From NCBI GenBank assembly GCA_963576735.1, contig OY755184.1, positions 7,068,001 through 7,132,000 on the forward strand: 64,000 bases of DNA. The letters run 5' to 3'. Numbering within the stretch: position 1 is the stretch's first letter; each line of letters opens with the position of its first letter. Position numbers and translations under genes: made by a program. Source of the DNA: Bedellia somnulentella. Taxonomy: Eukaryota; Arthropoda; Insecta; Lepidoptera; Bedelliidae. Under the pieces are notes generated by a model. It saw nothing but the letters and a program-made list of their open reading frames with translations. It did not search any database and was not told the DNA's origin. Below are positions 32,954 to 46,800 of this stretch, piece by piece.

Positions 32954-35723
32954 AATATACATAGATTTTATGAAAGTTTTTATTATTTCTTTTTAGGTCT
33001 TTCTAGTTTTATCTTCTACGTCTATTTTTTGTTTAAATCAAACATGTTATGTATATTTTGAATTCAAGTTTATAAATCATTCACTTCTTTTATTCAAACG
33101 AGCAAAGTATTAATCGAAATGAATAATCGGAGCGAGTACCTTGCAAATAAATTTGAATTTCAACAAATCAAATAAAAATGTTCTCCGGGTGAAAAATATA
33201 TTCTATTACGTCAAGCCAGTTTTGAATTCATGCCAAAAATATCTTCGTTTTTCATTGTCAATTGCAAATTGAGGGGTGCTACATCAGTAATTCATAGCGG
33301 TCGACCCCTGTTAGCAGTGGACATTTGAATAATGCCCACTTAGAATATAGATTGGAATAATCTTGAAAAATCCGGATTGAATTCCCAGTTTATCGGTGAC
33401 GCATTTAATCCTGGATTATAATAAAGTACAATGAATAATTTGTAATTTATTTATCATTCAGAAATTTATAACATTTATTGTTACAGTAATTTCAGTTAGC
33501 GATTTTCAATAAACAATTTTTTAAAAGATATTTTTACTAATGGTGTCAATGCTGCTAATCTAAACCGACACTATACAGCCACACAAAGTGACATTTAACA
33601 CACCAGATACTTTTTTTTTTGTAAACTCTCTCCAAAAAGATTTATATTGTAATTCTAATAATTAATGGAAAATCCACGATTAAGATTATAATCCATCTGA
33701 TAGTGATTAATTAATGACTAAGTAACCACTGATAAAGCTGTGTGACAAAAAGAAAGCGAGCTTTCCCCGCAAGACGGAAACAGGAGCATTGACAAATGAC
33801 TGTAGCCTAAGAAAAAATAATTGAGCCATTTAAATTCTGTCCTCTGAAAGCCATACAAATGAACTTTTTCAACATTCGTGCAGTAAATAATTTGAAATGA
33901 TAAATTAAAAACGTTAATAATGGGAAATAAGCGTTTTTTGTATGCGGGATATATTTTTGATTTGAATTGAGCACCTGGGCTCATGTTGTGTTGAAAATCC
34001 TTAGTCAGATGTATTATATTTATAGACAATTTAGTTCTACCTTAACAACGTCAAGTACCTTACCCAAATAATGTTTTCTTACTAAGTTACCAATGTAATG
34101 GTTAACAAAACTATACAATATTTTTACATACATACATATACTCACGTGTTTTGATTGTCTAGCTTCATTGACATTCTAATGTTTTTTATATTCAGATTTC
34201 GGGCACATGCATTTTTTATCATATTTATAACATTTATTATACAAAATGATAAACCAAAAATACGTCACTGCATTTCATAGTAACATGTACTGACAATTAG
34301 AATATTCAAACAGCTTTGCATTCCAATCTATTCGTAAAGGTTTTATGATGAAATTGTAAATTGTTTCGTAAGCGGTTCGTATTTGGCAACACAAATTCGC
34401 TTTTACGTTCATTTGCATAGTGCCCTGTCACAGTTGTGGTAACTTCCGTGATATCGCGCATCGCTATTTTGTACATTATGTATCTTTTGAAGGCATTAAT
34501 AATTCTAATTACACGGTTTATTTGCTAGCTATACTTTTAGTTAACATTTTATTAAATTGATTGAATAGTTGAGCATATTTTTTACTTTTTGCTGCTGTAC
34601 TATGTTTTATTCCGTCTTTATATAAAACAAATTCACACCCCTCCCTATCCGCCGAATGGACAGTTTTATATTTCAAAATACTGCACTTACATTTTATTCA
34701 CTGCTTACTCCTTACGAACATATGGCTGGCGTTATAAAGCTCTGATTTTTTAAGTTTTTTCATACTTTTGATGATTTTACTCTGTTTCGGAGTCTATTTA
34801 TGACAAACAAACCACTCACAAACAAATCTTTCCTCTTTTTAGTATAGAAAAGGGTATGATACCAAGATGTATTATAGCTATACATAATTCTCCGTTTTTT
34901 TTTAATTTTTGTTTACTTTTCCTTACTGTTGCTTAGTACTTGTAACTAGAAAAGCTATTTTATTTGCTACTGAATACTGAAGATTGTTTCGCATTTAATA
35001 TTTAACCTTACGCTGTCCTTACTTTATCGACTAACCGAATATTCAATATCACCATATTGCTATCTTAATGCGCGCACAAATCTTAAGCGTGGAAGTGAAA
35101 TCGACCTCCGTAAGTGGAGCAGTACATTTACCATGCCATGTGCAAATTCCATAAATAACATCGCACCTGAAAGTGGCTGCTTCGTGCTTAGATAAAGATA
35201 TTTAATGTATTATTGCTTCCAAGAACTTACAAATATAGCCCAGTTTAGGGGAACATTATTTATAGATACGTCACAGATAGGAAAATATCCTACAATGTTG
35301 AAACAACAAATTTACTTGAAAGCATGCCTTAAATTCCTGTAAATAAAGTTAAATCAATCATTTTACAATAAATAAAGAATAAATAAAGGAAAGAAATATT
35401 CTTTATTTATTAGTGATAATCCCCACATGAGGTTTTCATGAACAAAAAAAAAGATTCAATCATTTTACAGTTGTTTAATTTCATCTGTAGTGTATTTAAA
35501 AAGCGGTTGGCCTGGAACCATGAAATGTGGTTTTCCAATATAGTGGTACATAACTTAACATTGAAATCATAGATGTATCATATAGTTTGCAATAGAATAC
35601 TCACATTTATTAGAATAAAAGCAAAAGTCAGTTTGTATAAAAGTGGGAATAAGTTCAAGTTCCAGTAATTTGTACCACTTGTTGCATAATTTTTGTTCCA
35701 AGTAAGTAAATTATGTTTTACGA
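32954..35723. other. Unique AT-rich sequence, no gene seen
   Basis: A 30-nt trace of the reverse family A head lies near 33,550 (CTAAACCGACACTATACAGC), and an A/C tail trace near 34,125. A minus-strand frame of 103 codons at 33,718-34,029 has no recognisable domain. A compact patch at 34,380-34,480 has ATTTGCAT. No gene is called. Confidence 0.4.
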
Positions 35724-36083
35724 TTATCATTATCATCATCATGTAGTTCTGTTATCCCTCATTAGGGACATAGGGCCCGAAGAAGAGATCTCCACTTTTC
35801 TCGATTTTGTACGGCATCTTCCAGGTCATTCCAGCTGAGTTCAGTTGATACTGCCTCTTTTTCAACTGAGCGCCTCCAGGTGGTACGGGGGCGACCCGGC
35901 CTTCTTTTGCCATACGCTTGCCACTTTAACCCTTGTTTGGATAGATGAGTGTATGGTCTTCTCAGTACATGTCCAATCCAAAGCCATTTCCTCTCTGATC
36001 TGATCGGATCTCCTTGTATGTCGATGGGCTTTTGGTCAGTCAACTCCCACAGCCTTAGGTTAGTTATGGTTCGCAGCCACCGA
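35724..36083 (-). mobile_element. Non-LTR retrotransposon, C-terminal fragment
   Basis: The minus strand encodes WLRTITNLRLWELTDQK at its start, then KWLWIGHVLRR, GKRRPGRPRTTWRRSVEKE and NREKWRSLLRALCP before a stop. This is the standard C-terminal end of RTE-like LINE proteins, after the reverse transcriptase. The 3' end carries ATGATGATGATAATGATAA-type triplet repeats, a usual RTE-type tail. It is severely 5'-truncated and cannot be functional. Confidence 0.85.
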
Positions 36084-36729
36084 TAAAATCAAATATTATT
36101 TTTTGAAGTGATAAACGTTTTTTTTTATAATTTTTAATTAAACTTCAGAAGCTCAAGATCCCTGAATTATAGTTAGCAGTAATTCATAAATTGAAATAAC
36201 TAAATAATTAGATAGTTGTGTCAAGTTTTTCAACTGTTAGACTTCTTTAAGACAAATAATATAAATAGTATAATAATTCGGTTGAGACTCAATTGGAATA
36301 AGATCTACATGATCTTTCTACTAAATGCAGAGACAGGTTTATTACAAGTTTTTTTAGTATTTTTAACTTGTTCATCACTTATTAATTGAAACACGTGACA
36401 CAATGACTTAAAAAGCTATACACGACCAGCATTGTAAAGTTTTTATATGGCATAATTAAATGGTTCTATATAATAATAAAAACAATTGATTTTCGGATAT
36501 TTTAATCGCGTGTTATTACATTGTTTTTAAATCCCGAAAACTTTTCAGTTATCATGGTCACGGGAAGACAGAGGTGTTATTTGTCATTATACAGTACTAT
36601 AAAATTACTAATACGTATAGTATTATTATTATCTGTGCTAATACTAACTACCTTCACAAAATTTTAAATAACCTTTGAGTTTAATATTTGCTGTGTACAA
36701 AAAGAGCTAATGTTATCTGGAGTCTTGCT
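36084..36729. other. Unique AT-rich sequence, no gene seen
   Basis: No gene-like frame or repeat. Confidence 0.4.
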
Positions 36730-37160
36730 CCAAGATATTGGGGTAGGCAGAGACTATCGATTGCCACTTCGTACGATCCTGGCAAACCTTTCTGGCTTCG
36801 TTCACATCAATCTTTTCATACATGTTCTTTTATTCTTCATACTTAAGACACCTGCCTTTTTGAGTACATTTTCAATACTCAATCATTTATTGCATTCAAC
36901 AATGTGTACAATAGTTGTTATTTATAAATAAATTCATGGTTTTACATTGAAGACCCGGCGGGGCACAGCAATTTCTTATATCTAAGTTATTTTACAATAA
37001 AACTAAATTGGAAAATAGGAGAGGAGAAGGAAATTTTAAAGCCTTTTCTATTTGATCCAAAATGTGTCCTCCGAGGTCATCCTCTACTAACATTACCTTC
37101 CACATTGGCTCTATATATTTCTTTCACCAATTTACTGTCGTCCATCCTCTCTATGTATTA
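36730..37160 (-). mobile_element. Family C LINE fragment, interrupted
   Basis: Plus strand has GGGGTAGGCAGAGACTATCG, then CATACATGTTCTTTTATTC, then after a break at about 36,880 resumes at 37,043 with TTCTATTTGATCC and TCCTCCGAGGTCATCCTCTA. Together these are the reverse of the C 3' coding end and tail. Confidence 0.8.
36881..37042 (-). mobile_element. Nested insert in the C element
   Basis: About 160 bp split the C copy. Read on the minus strand the insert ends TTGAATGCAATAAATGATTG, resembling the polyadenylation end of another retroelement, and contains CCCCGCCGGGTCTTC. Family not recognised. Confidence 0.5.
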
Positions 37161-37456
37161 GGTATTAGGTATTACACGGTGAAATATAGCCGAAACAACA
37201 ATAAAAACTACTACAAAATAAAAATGTATTACACGATGATTTATCCCAAAAACAAATAAAAAAATCTGTACGCTGAATTCAACCGTTGGTACCTCGTTGA
37301 GCTACACGCGCGGGTATTTATTATCATCTAAGATGTTATTTGAAATTATGAGATGGACAATTTTGTTTATAATGAAATACTCTTAATCAATATCACAATT
37401 TCAAAGCTAAAAATAAAGAAAATGTCATTCAATTAATTCATGTTTTTTAATTACAG

Positions 37457-37526
37457 GTACTCGGTAAAGCGGTATGAAACAATAATGTGACGTGCAGTGA
37501 TCAATACTTCACAAAGACAAATAAAA
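37457..37526 (+). other. 5' UTR part of first coding exon, with two mini-uORFs
   Basis: TTTTTTAATTACAG ends at 37,456, a good acceptor, so at least one leader exon lies upstream. The 70 nt before the start codon contain ATGAAACAATAA at 37,474-37,485 and a start-stop ATGTGA at 37,485-37,490, sharing one base. Such elements usually lower initiation downstream. Confidence 0.7.
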
Positions 37527-37827
37527 ATGTGTAGCGCCAAGCATAATGATTTTATAAGACATCGAACTTTCATTCTGATACTAATTTTAACTTCTATAAA
37601 ACTGTGCAGTCCCCAAGACTTTAACGAAGAGTATGTGAATGAAGATAATAATAGTTCAGAGTTCGAAATGGTGACTAGAGGCAAGTTTCCTAGAAATAGT
37701 GGTGTCGAGGCGCCTTGTAGACTGAGCGAATTGTTATGTGATACGGGACAGTGTGTGTCGGTTGACAAATTTTGTAACGGAGAAGATGACTGTGGTGATA
37801 AGAGTGATGAACCTAAAGGATGCTCAC
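37527..37827 (+). CDS. Culd-like exon 1: signal peptide and LDLa-1
   Basis: The start is the ATG at 37,527 (AAAAATGTG); no earlier in-frame ATG exists in the exon. It encodes MCSAKHNDFIRHR, a hydrophobic FILILILTSIK core, an acidic linker with an NNSS glycosylation site, and a complete LDLa with six cysteines (64, 71, 76, 83, 89, 99). All four acidic calcium ligands are present (D88, D91, D94, E95). Donor CAC|GTAAGT; ends after the first base of a codon. Confidence 0.92.
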
Positions 37828-40800
37828 GTAAGTAAAAAAGCGTATTAAATTTATTGACTTTTTTTGTCATCCCTTAAACTATTGAAACTTTCAAGTATTT
37901 ATCTGAAAAAACCTTTTTTTTATTAAAATACCAAAAGCTTTAGCTGGAAATACCGCTACCCTTTAATGGTAGCTCAATATATAACCTCATCACAGTCCAT
38001 ATTCATACTGATCGAGGGGGCTAAAATAAGTTACCCTTACATTCTAAATAGGAAAAGAATTAGGGGTTTGGATCAATTATATGAAAAGGTTCGATAGATA
38101 GGTATCGATAGTTACTGCCTACCCCAATGGGAACTAACGGCGTGAGTATATGTATGTATATATAATATTAGTAAACAGGATGGTTAGGTTAATCCGCCAT
38201 GCTAGCCTTTCCGTTGATAGTAGCCAGTATAGTCTCTTTAACGTACATTCCTAACTACGAAATTATAAAACTTTTCAGAAAATCGGTATTAGATTTGAGC
38301 GTCCTAAAAACAAATAAGATAAACCCAGTGTATGCCTTGTAATTGAACCCAAGAATCAAGGTTTAAAACCTTACGTAACATGGTCTACTGTTACGTACAA
38401 AGTAGAAAAACAGTCCTTTGGTTCTTGAAAAGCTTCAATGGAATAAAAAGATTATTAGAAACTATTTCTACATTCCGCCATAAGCTGACTACAGTATGTG
38501 AATGAATAAGTAGTTTGGGATAACTCAGAATTTATTTTATAACTATAAATGTATTTGTTAAAATTACAACCTCACCGTTTTTTGGATATTTTGTTGTTTG
38601 GGAAGGGTCTTTGATCCGCACTCGTGTGACAAGTCAGCCAAAATATTATTATTACGTCGACTTTTATGTATTTTTGTTGGCACAGAACGAAACTGAGAGA
38701 TCTTAACTCTCTAATATAGCTACGAGGAGTATACTCACGTACTTAGAGAACATTTAGTGGAGGTACAAAGATTTCAAATCTTACGTTGTAAATAATACTT
38801 GTAAATCAAAGCAATACTTAGATTTAAGTGAAGGTTACATTTATAGGGTTATTGAATATTGTTATTATTAACATGAGCAGATTGTTCCGCATAAAACACT
38901 CCTTATGGGCTGATAGAGCGCACATTACACGGACTCACTCGCACATAACAGCGTTTCTCTCATAATCCTACATCGCGGTATCTAAATGTTTCTCTATCTA
39001 AGTATAAATACAAATTGTATGCTGATACATAGCATATACTCGACTCAAGACTTCACGCCGTATATCCCTGAAGTTAGATGCAAGGGGAAAAGAGACCATA
39101 TACAATATTCTGAATGCTGACCATGGCAATGTGCTAAAATGTGTCCCCTTCTCCTCTACAGGGAAATAAGACAGGTATAAATTTGATAATTTATGTTGTA
39201 TCATCATTCCGATTCGGAAATCTTTCTTATATCCGTAGCATTATTTAAATAAATTTTCATAAAACAAAACAACAGAAACATGAAAAGAAAATAATACGAA
39301 CTAAAGTAGAACGTAGGCAATGCTTAATCTAACTATGATAATTCAATGGTTTCGTCGGTAATCGCCGCTCTGGAAATACGTTTCCGAGGCAGAAACGCTC
39401 GAGACGATAATTGTCTTACACAAAAGAGCCGAAAGATGGCCTCACAAAGAGATTGAAAGAAGTAGATTACTCCCTGTTTCCACAATTCCCATTTCCCTCG
39501 AGGGTACAAGCTCGTTTGGTACATTGCAGACGTGACAACGCTGTGACGTCATTATTCTGATATTATTTTCAACGGTGAACTGATTGCAATGTTTTGGGGT
39601 GCGCAAGTGTTTATTTTTTGAAGTTACGAGTATTTAATAGGTTGTTAAAAGAAGTTATACTCATTGTGTCGTATCTAAGAATGACTGCGTTTATTTTTGA
39701 TATAACAATAGCTTTCTGGCCACGACTACGTCTGGGTAGATTTTTTTCGGTATCCGGTATGGAAAATACCAAAACTTAATTTAATTCGGCAGGAATAATT
39801 TTTCATTTTTGGAAACAACAAGTTTTGGAATCTATGTGGGGAAAAGGTGTAAAATAATTTTTTCGTTGTTGATTGTTTTGTCGAGTCTCGATACTCGCGA
39901 TTGATTGATAAACTCTGCATGCCCCAATGAAAACTAATGTAGGTATGCATCACTTAAAAAAAATAATGCTAAGCTCTTAACCCCATAGTCGTCATAAGAA
40001 TATGGGGAATTACTTTTCCTGACCGATAGTACAAAGATCGTACGAAGTGGCGATCGATAGTCTTTGCCTACCACAATGGAAACTAATGGCGTGAGATGTA
40101 TGTATGATTTATTTTCTTATATTATCCCTTTTACTATCCATTATGACCTAAACAGGTCATTCTAAAATGGAAACTGATACATATAATCAACACAATCAAA
40201 TCAATTGTGTTAGATGGTCGAAAACGTTGTTGGATTCCTACAAACTAGAGTGTGGTGTGAGACAGGGTGGACCGAGCTAATTTATATATAAATGCGCTGA
40301 TTGATGAGCTCAGCAGAACCCGTGATGCGGAAGCGGGCCGCCGCGCAACTGTGTCGGTGCGCGCCAGCAACTACCCGCTGCTGGCCGCGCTCGCGGACCG
40401 GTACGACTGTGTGTACGTGCGCCGGTGCGGCGAGCGGCATGTGCCGCCCCCACCGCATCGCCGCACGTACACCTGACCAATCATGTCCTTAGCTTAAGTT
40501 TTAGATGTACCAACTAACATTAGATGTAAGCTTTACTAACAAATCTGTACCATGTTGTGCGTTTAATAAAGTTTTATTATTATAAACTTATTTCCTCATA
40601 GTCCCCCAACATTTTTCCCCTAAAGGGTTTATTTCCAAGTTTTCTCTCAAATTCTACATAAATCAGTAGTTATATAATTTGAATGTTTTTGTTCCTGAAA
40701 ACCTCCTGTGTTATTACCAATAAATAAAGGATAAATAAAATAAATTGATACTGTATTGGCAGACTGACGGTGGCGTATACCCGAGGTCGCAGGTTCGATC

Positions 40801-43800
40801 CCCGCCGGCGTCGAAATGTTTCTTCCCTTTTGTAGTTACTCAATAATTTATATTTCTGAAACTCTGGTCTTTGCGTATTTATTGTTGTAGGTGTGACTAT
40901 GTACTAGAAGGTTGTCAATGAAAATACCTACATTTTCCTGCAAAATAATTGGAAATCTAAAATATAAAAACTAAATACCTCAACACATTGAAATATACAT
41001 ACACGCCAAATACTTCATTAATAATCTTTATTCAGATTATAATATATTATTTAGAAAAGTTATTAAGGTTCCGTCCTGCCTTTCGCCAGTGTAGCTAATT
41101 AGCAAATATGCTTCTGTAATTAGCAAAAAACCCACGTTCAAATTTATAATGTGTTAGGTTTACCGACGACGACGGGTTAAATTATTCAATATTAATATTC
41201 AAAAATGTTGTACCTACATGTTCACATGTTTGCTGTGTGGTGTTGGAGACCCATCACCCAAAACATTTATTTTACAATAATTTCCCCGCAGAAATTTCAA
41301 AAGAGATTGAAGTTTTCTAATTCTGAAGCTCTTGCTACCCCTTTAAGAGATATATAGCCGCGAGTATAATATTATGTTTATGAAAATATTTTCAAAAATC
41401 TTTAAAAAATACTTTTGTCTCTGCTGAATGTGAAATATACCTTGATGAGATGATTATACCGTTGTTACTTCTGAAAGTTGTAGAATTCTAGTTATGAAAT
41501 ATTTAAAATCGGTTGAGTGGATAACTTTAAAAAATTATAAACCAAAAGTATATATAAACTTTAAACAGATGTTTTATGCAACTAAAACGAGGTGAGATCG
41601 AAAATGACATATTAAATTACTTTAGGTTAAAATAGCCATAACATTTTTTTTCCAAAATAATACTTGCATATTAAAACAAAGGATATAACACAATAAATCC
41701 ACATACAGCAATTCCACACCTATGTGCCTTGATAATTCCAAAATTGGCCCACAGTGCCAAAAACTTGGTGTGCGCGCCAATTAACAATGTAAATTAAATG
41801 TGTGAATAATTTGCTGTTGAGCTAATGCAACGAGCTCGTGCGGACTTGCACATAATTAGTGCGATGACAACACATGTTGTGCACTAACTCGGCTCGGGCT
41901 TGTTGGAATAAAAGTTGGGAAAGCAATTCTGTATGATTTATAGAAACTAGAGCTATGTTATCTGGGATTTTTACGTTTGCATTGCTTTTCTTCTTTTAAA
42001 TTTATCTTGTAATACGTATATGATTCTACAATTTTTGTGTGTTTTGCTTATGTCTTTTGGAATAGAGACGTAGCCTTTACAATGTGTCTCATAAAAAGGT
42101 TCAGGCAATCAAAGGGCAATAGAGAAAGCTATGTTGGGACTAATAAGACGCAATCGAATCAGAAACAAGAAGATCCGTAGAAAAACTGGGGAAACTGACA
42201 TAGCCCAGTGTTGCAAAACTGAATTTGCAATCGACAGAGCACATTCAACGTAAAATTGACTCGTTTGGGGTGGCAACCACGTAATGAGCAATGCAGTGTG
42301 TAAAACGCAATCGAATCAGAAACAAGAAGATCCGTAGAAAAACTGGGGAAACTGACATAGCCCAGTGTTGCAAAACTGAATTTGCAATCGACAAAGAACA
42401 TTCAACTTAAAATTTATTTGTTTGGGGTGGCAACCACGTAATGGACAATGCAGTGTGTAGAAATAACTTTTCGGTATATGATACCTTTTTATCTCCTATC
42501 TTTTTTATTTTACCTTATTATTTTATTACAACTAAACATTTTTATTTACATAAAAATGATAACACTTAAGTTTTACGTTTTAAACAAAATAAAATATTTA
42601 ATTTAATCAAAAAGCTAAGTAAAATGCCAAGATAATTTTCTCGGAAACACAAAACTCAATCTCCTCACAGAGATAATGAAAGCCAGAAAGCCACCTTGAA
42701 ACATCAATGCTCATTTTTCCATTCAAATAAATCTTTTATAATTTCATCAAAAAGCTTCCTAAGGATAATTAAAAGTAAAAAAAAAGTAAATTGTTTCTTG
42801 GAAACGTAAGGTCATGAAATCTCCTCTGACATTATTAAGGCCAAACAGCTACCACAAAATGTCAAGCACAAAATTTAAGTAGTAACAGAACAATTCCAAC
42901 AAAGAGACTTCGGACAGCGCGAGATGCCATGAGCAGACTGCTTAGAACTCATATTTTGCTGAATTTTATAAGCATTTTGACAGTTTTCTCATTTGCCTTG
43001 TGTCGTTTACGAGCTGTTACATAAAATGTACTTATAATATATTTTTCTGATACACGGGACTGTATTAAATGAACGGTGTTTGCAAAAGATTATTTTGTTG
43101 GTACTGTCATTGAATAAAATAGAAAACTTTTATTGCATATAATAGTTATATTTCTACTAGTAAGATGTAGTAAGATCAACTAGTAAGAAGTTATATAGAT
43201 GATTAGTTCTAGTACAACTAGAACTAATCATCTATATATAAAAGAAAGTCGTAATAGTTACACTATTTATAACTCGAAAACAGATGAACCGATCTGGCTG
43301 AAAATAGTTGGAGAAGTAGCTTAGAACCAGGAAAAGGACATAGGATATATATCAACACGCTAAATACTGTAGCGGGTATACAGGGAAAATATTTAACACC
43401 ATCCGTGCGAAGCCGGGGCGGACCACTAGTAATACATAAAAGACTAGCACTAATGTTTCATCACCTAATGGGGAAATTATTTGTCACTTATAATAATACT
43501 TATGAGGCTGTTTTGTTTTAGTATCTTACAGATTACCATTGGTGTGGGTATGACTCGGGATTAAACGCCAGTTGTCTACTACTATGTTTGCAATTTAAAC
43601 AATGCCGATAAGGTCTTTTTTCATTACCGAGACTAACAGAAACACTTTCTGAAATTATACAGAAATAAATATAGTGTACAGAACATTATTTTAAAACCAT
43701 TATAACCTCTCAGCTTAGAGCATTATGACGCAATATTGTGGCTGCAATTCATATTCAACATAATATTAACATCTAAACTCACCGTTCGATATATCCCTAG

Positions 43801-46800
43801 AAGGGTAGCCAGAGATTCGGAATAATGAATTCATCTACCACTTTTGAAATTTGAGTATGGAGAATATTGTAAAATAACCTTTATTTTAAAAATAAATATC
43901 CTTACTTTTACATCATACAAACATTTATGGAATAAAATGGGGACAGTGCCATTATTAGCAAACACCGCGCAGCAAATATAACGTTTGCAGATATAACATA
44001 ATAACATAACGTAAACATAAACGTTCACGCCGTTTATCCCCGAAGGGGTTGGCAGAGGTACCAATACTTCTGAACTCACATGGCAGCGCCATCTAGTGTC
44101 CAGAGAAGGTACCCAAGTTTTGCTTAGACAGTGTACTCACGTGATAGGAGGCAGGCCTATCGCCGTTTTGTACGAATACACTGTCACATGACTAAGTACA
44201 ACTCAGCCATGTGGGTTTCCTCCCGATGTTTTCTCTCACCGTTAACAACCATGATAAATTAACCACACATATGACTTTAGAAAAGACAAATTGGTGTAGG
44301 CCCGACCCAGGATTGGAACTCACGCCCTTATGTTTTCGGGCGGGTGTTCTACCCACTGAACTATCATGTCGCAGATATAACGTTATAATATAGCCATAAC
44401 AAGTAGTCGTCGTCATTGGCCTAAATACAATTCCAGTAAGGTTAATGACCTCTGCGTTCGCTACTATAGATCTATAGTAAATATTGTTAACTGTTAAATA
44501 CACAGCTGTGATAGCTCAGTGGATAGAACACCGCTTATCGTGCAGACGATGAGGGTTCAAATTCCGGGTCGGCCCTACACCAATTTGTCTTTTCTAATCT
44601 TCGTCTTTCGTGTGGTTAATTTATCATGGTTGTTACCGGCTAAACCCACATGGCTGAGTTGAACTTTGACATAAAACAGTGTATTTATACAAAACGTCGT
44701 TAAGCAAATAATTAAAAAAAGATTTTATTGCAAATTCCTGAACACAAAAAGTAATTACTATGTTAGCAAATAATTTTGAATCGATTATCTCTAAAATGAC
44801 AAACTAGATTGATTAGATCGACGACACTCCTTACTATGACAAACGACTACAACGCAAACAAAATTCACGTACATAAAAAACCTTCCTAATGTCCGACAAA
44901 ATTAAAATATCACTCTGCATTTTGATCTTTATGAAAGAGCAGTAAGTACGAAAAATATTTTGGTCGTATTAAATACGGCACATACTTTATCCACGCCAAA
45001 ACAAGGAGTTGAAAACAAATATGAAAAAGCAAATCATTTTCCGCCACTTATGCCATGTAATGCACTGTCAGGACAGACAAAAGGCGTTTTTTAAAAGACT
45101 GTAAAAATATAGCATGGCCGCCTATTGTGCTCGGCATTGTACCCTTCTTCCTTTCTTGTTTCCCCAGTTTTTCTGTAGAAAGGATTAACAATACAGGTGC
45201 CTGTGTATTATGACATGCATAATTTTGATGCGCCCACAGCAGCTTGTTTAATCTTTTGTTCAAATTTATGTTTGATTTATTACACGCGAATGTTTGGACA
45301 CCCTACATAATTAGCTGTACGCATGGTTGGCGTATATGTCTCAATGAGATTTTTAGACTCTAGGTCCAAACTGATTCAATTTTCTCTGAATTAATGCAAT
45401 GAATTACTTTTATCTTATTTAGTTTAGTCTATCGTCGAGTTTATATTTCTCAGTATCACAAATTTTAATAATATTTGTTGTGCTATTTTTGTTTATGTAT
45501 ATTAAATCTAACTACGTCCATACTTTAACGGCAAGAACATTCATGCATGGCTCATGGCTATTTGTGAGTTTTAGCCTAGTTAGGCAAGATATTTTAGGTT
45601 GAATCACCTGATTCTCAGAAAATTTAGATGGTCCCGTGCTTCGTTTGGTACACGATGTCGTAATCAGTCACAAGTAAAGTCATAGTAAAAGTAATTAATG
45701 TCTACCAATTTCCACTAGGTAAACGTGGCAAAATTTATAGATAAACATAGACTCGAGCCCCTTGATTACAAAAAAGACTCAAAATCACTTAGAAGTGATA
45801 TATTGTGTACATATCTTTACTATATTTCTACCAGCTACGTTTGCATAGGCACTCTCTTTCAGATCACAAACATTAAGTAACTAAAGCTAACTATGTAATG
45901 ATTTGTTGCAGCATGTAACCGAACATACATGGGTGACGTAGGCCGCACGTACGAACTTGAAGTTCGGAGGCCCCGAGAGGAGCATCTGCCATTCGTGTGC
46001 CACCTCAACTTCACAGCCCTTGGGGGCAATTACGGCGATATTATTCAGGTACTTAACATGATACGTGCAATAAACCGCAGCCCGTAAAGATTTATTCGAC
46101 ACTAAACTTGAAGGGAAAGGTACTTTATATTACACTCGTCGGTTGCCCCAATAATGGGCGTATTATATTTATGTGAACTTGTGTGTTACTTCGGTGGTTT
46201 ATGAGGTTTTAAACGCTGCTGCCGTGGCTTCTGGAATTCCATAAAAGTATTTTTGTTAAACGCCAGAGTTCAAAGGTTTATTCAAATAATACTATTGTAA
46301 AACACACCACTGACTGATGTAGTGACTGTAAAATTTAATTATTTGTAACCTAAACATAAATTCGTACTAGTAATTTTTAATGGAAACGTGAAAATCATGA
46401 TTATTACTAAAAAAAATGTGAAATCAAAGTCCATGCGGTGCATTTAACATAACTTACAGTTTCCTCTACAAAACAACAGTATTATTGGATCCGAAATCTA
46501 GATACGCCAGAAATTTGAACAATATTTCGATCAATTGCTTTTGGCTTAGTTTCAGACAACTTGTCTATCCATCCTACAACTATAATGTGGCATAGTCAAT
46601 GAAACAATTCACTTTAGCATCATATCTTATCGTGCGGAAGCAATAGAGCTTCCACCCCATCTCATCTATACGAGAGGCCGATGAGAATTGCTAAAAGGCT
46701 GAATATTCAACAGGATCTGCTTCTTGATTAAGGGTTCTTAGCGTTGCGAAAAGTGAATTATATTGTCTGTAAATATTTCTGGATATTAACATAATAAAAG

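Noticed and set aside
33718..34029. 103-codon minus-strand frame
   Set aside because: No recognisable domain, no splice context and AT-driven composition.
37451..37870. 139-codon minus-strand frame opposite exon 1
   Set aside because: It is the antisense shadow of the real first coding exon, whose LDLa cysteines and splice donor are clear on the + strand.
40758..40812. tRNA gene
   Set aside because: Only a B box and part of an arm are present. No acceptor stem or anticodon arm can be completed, so it is more likely a SINE remnant.
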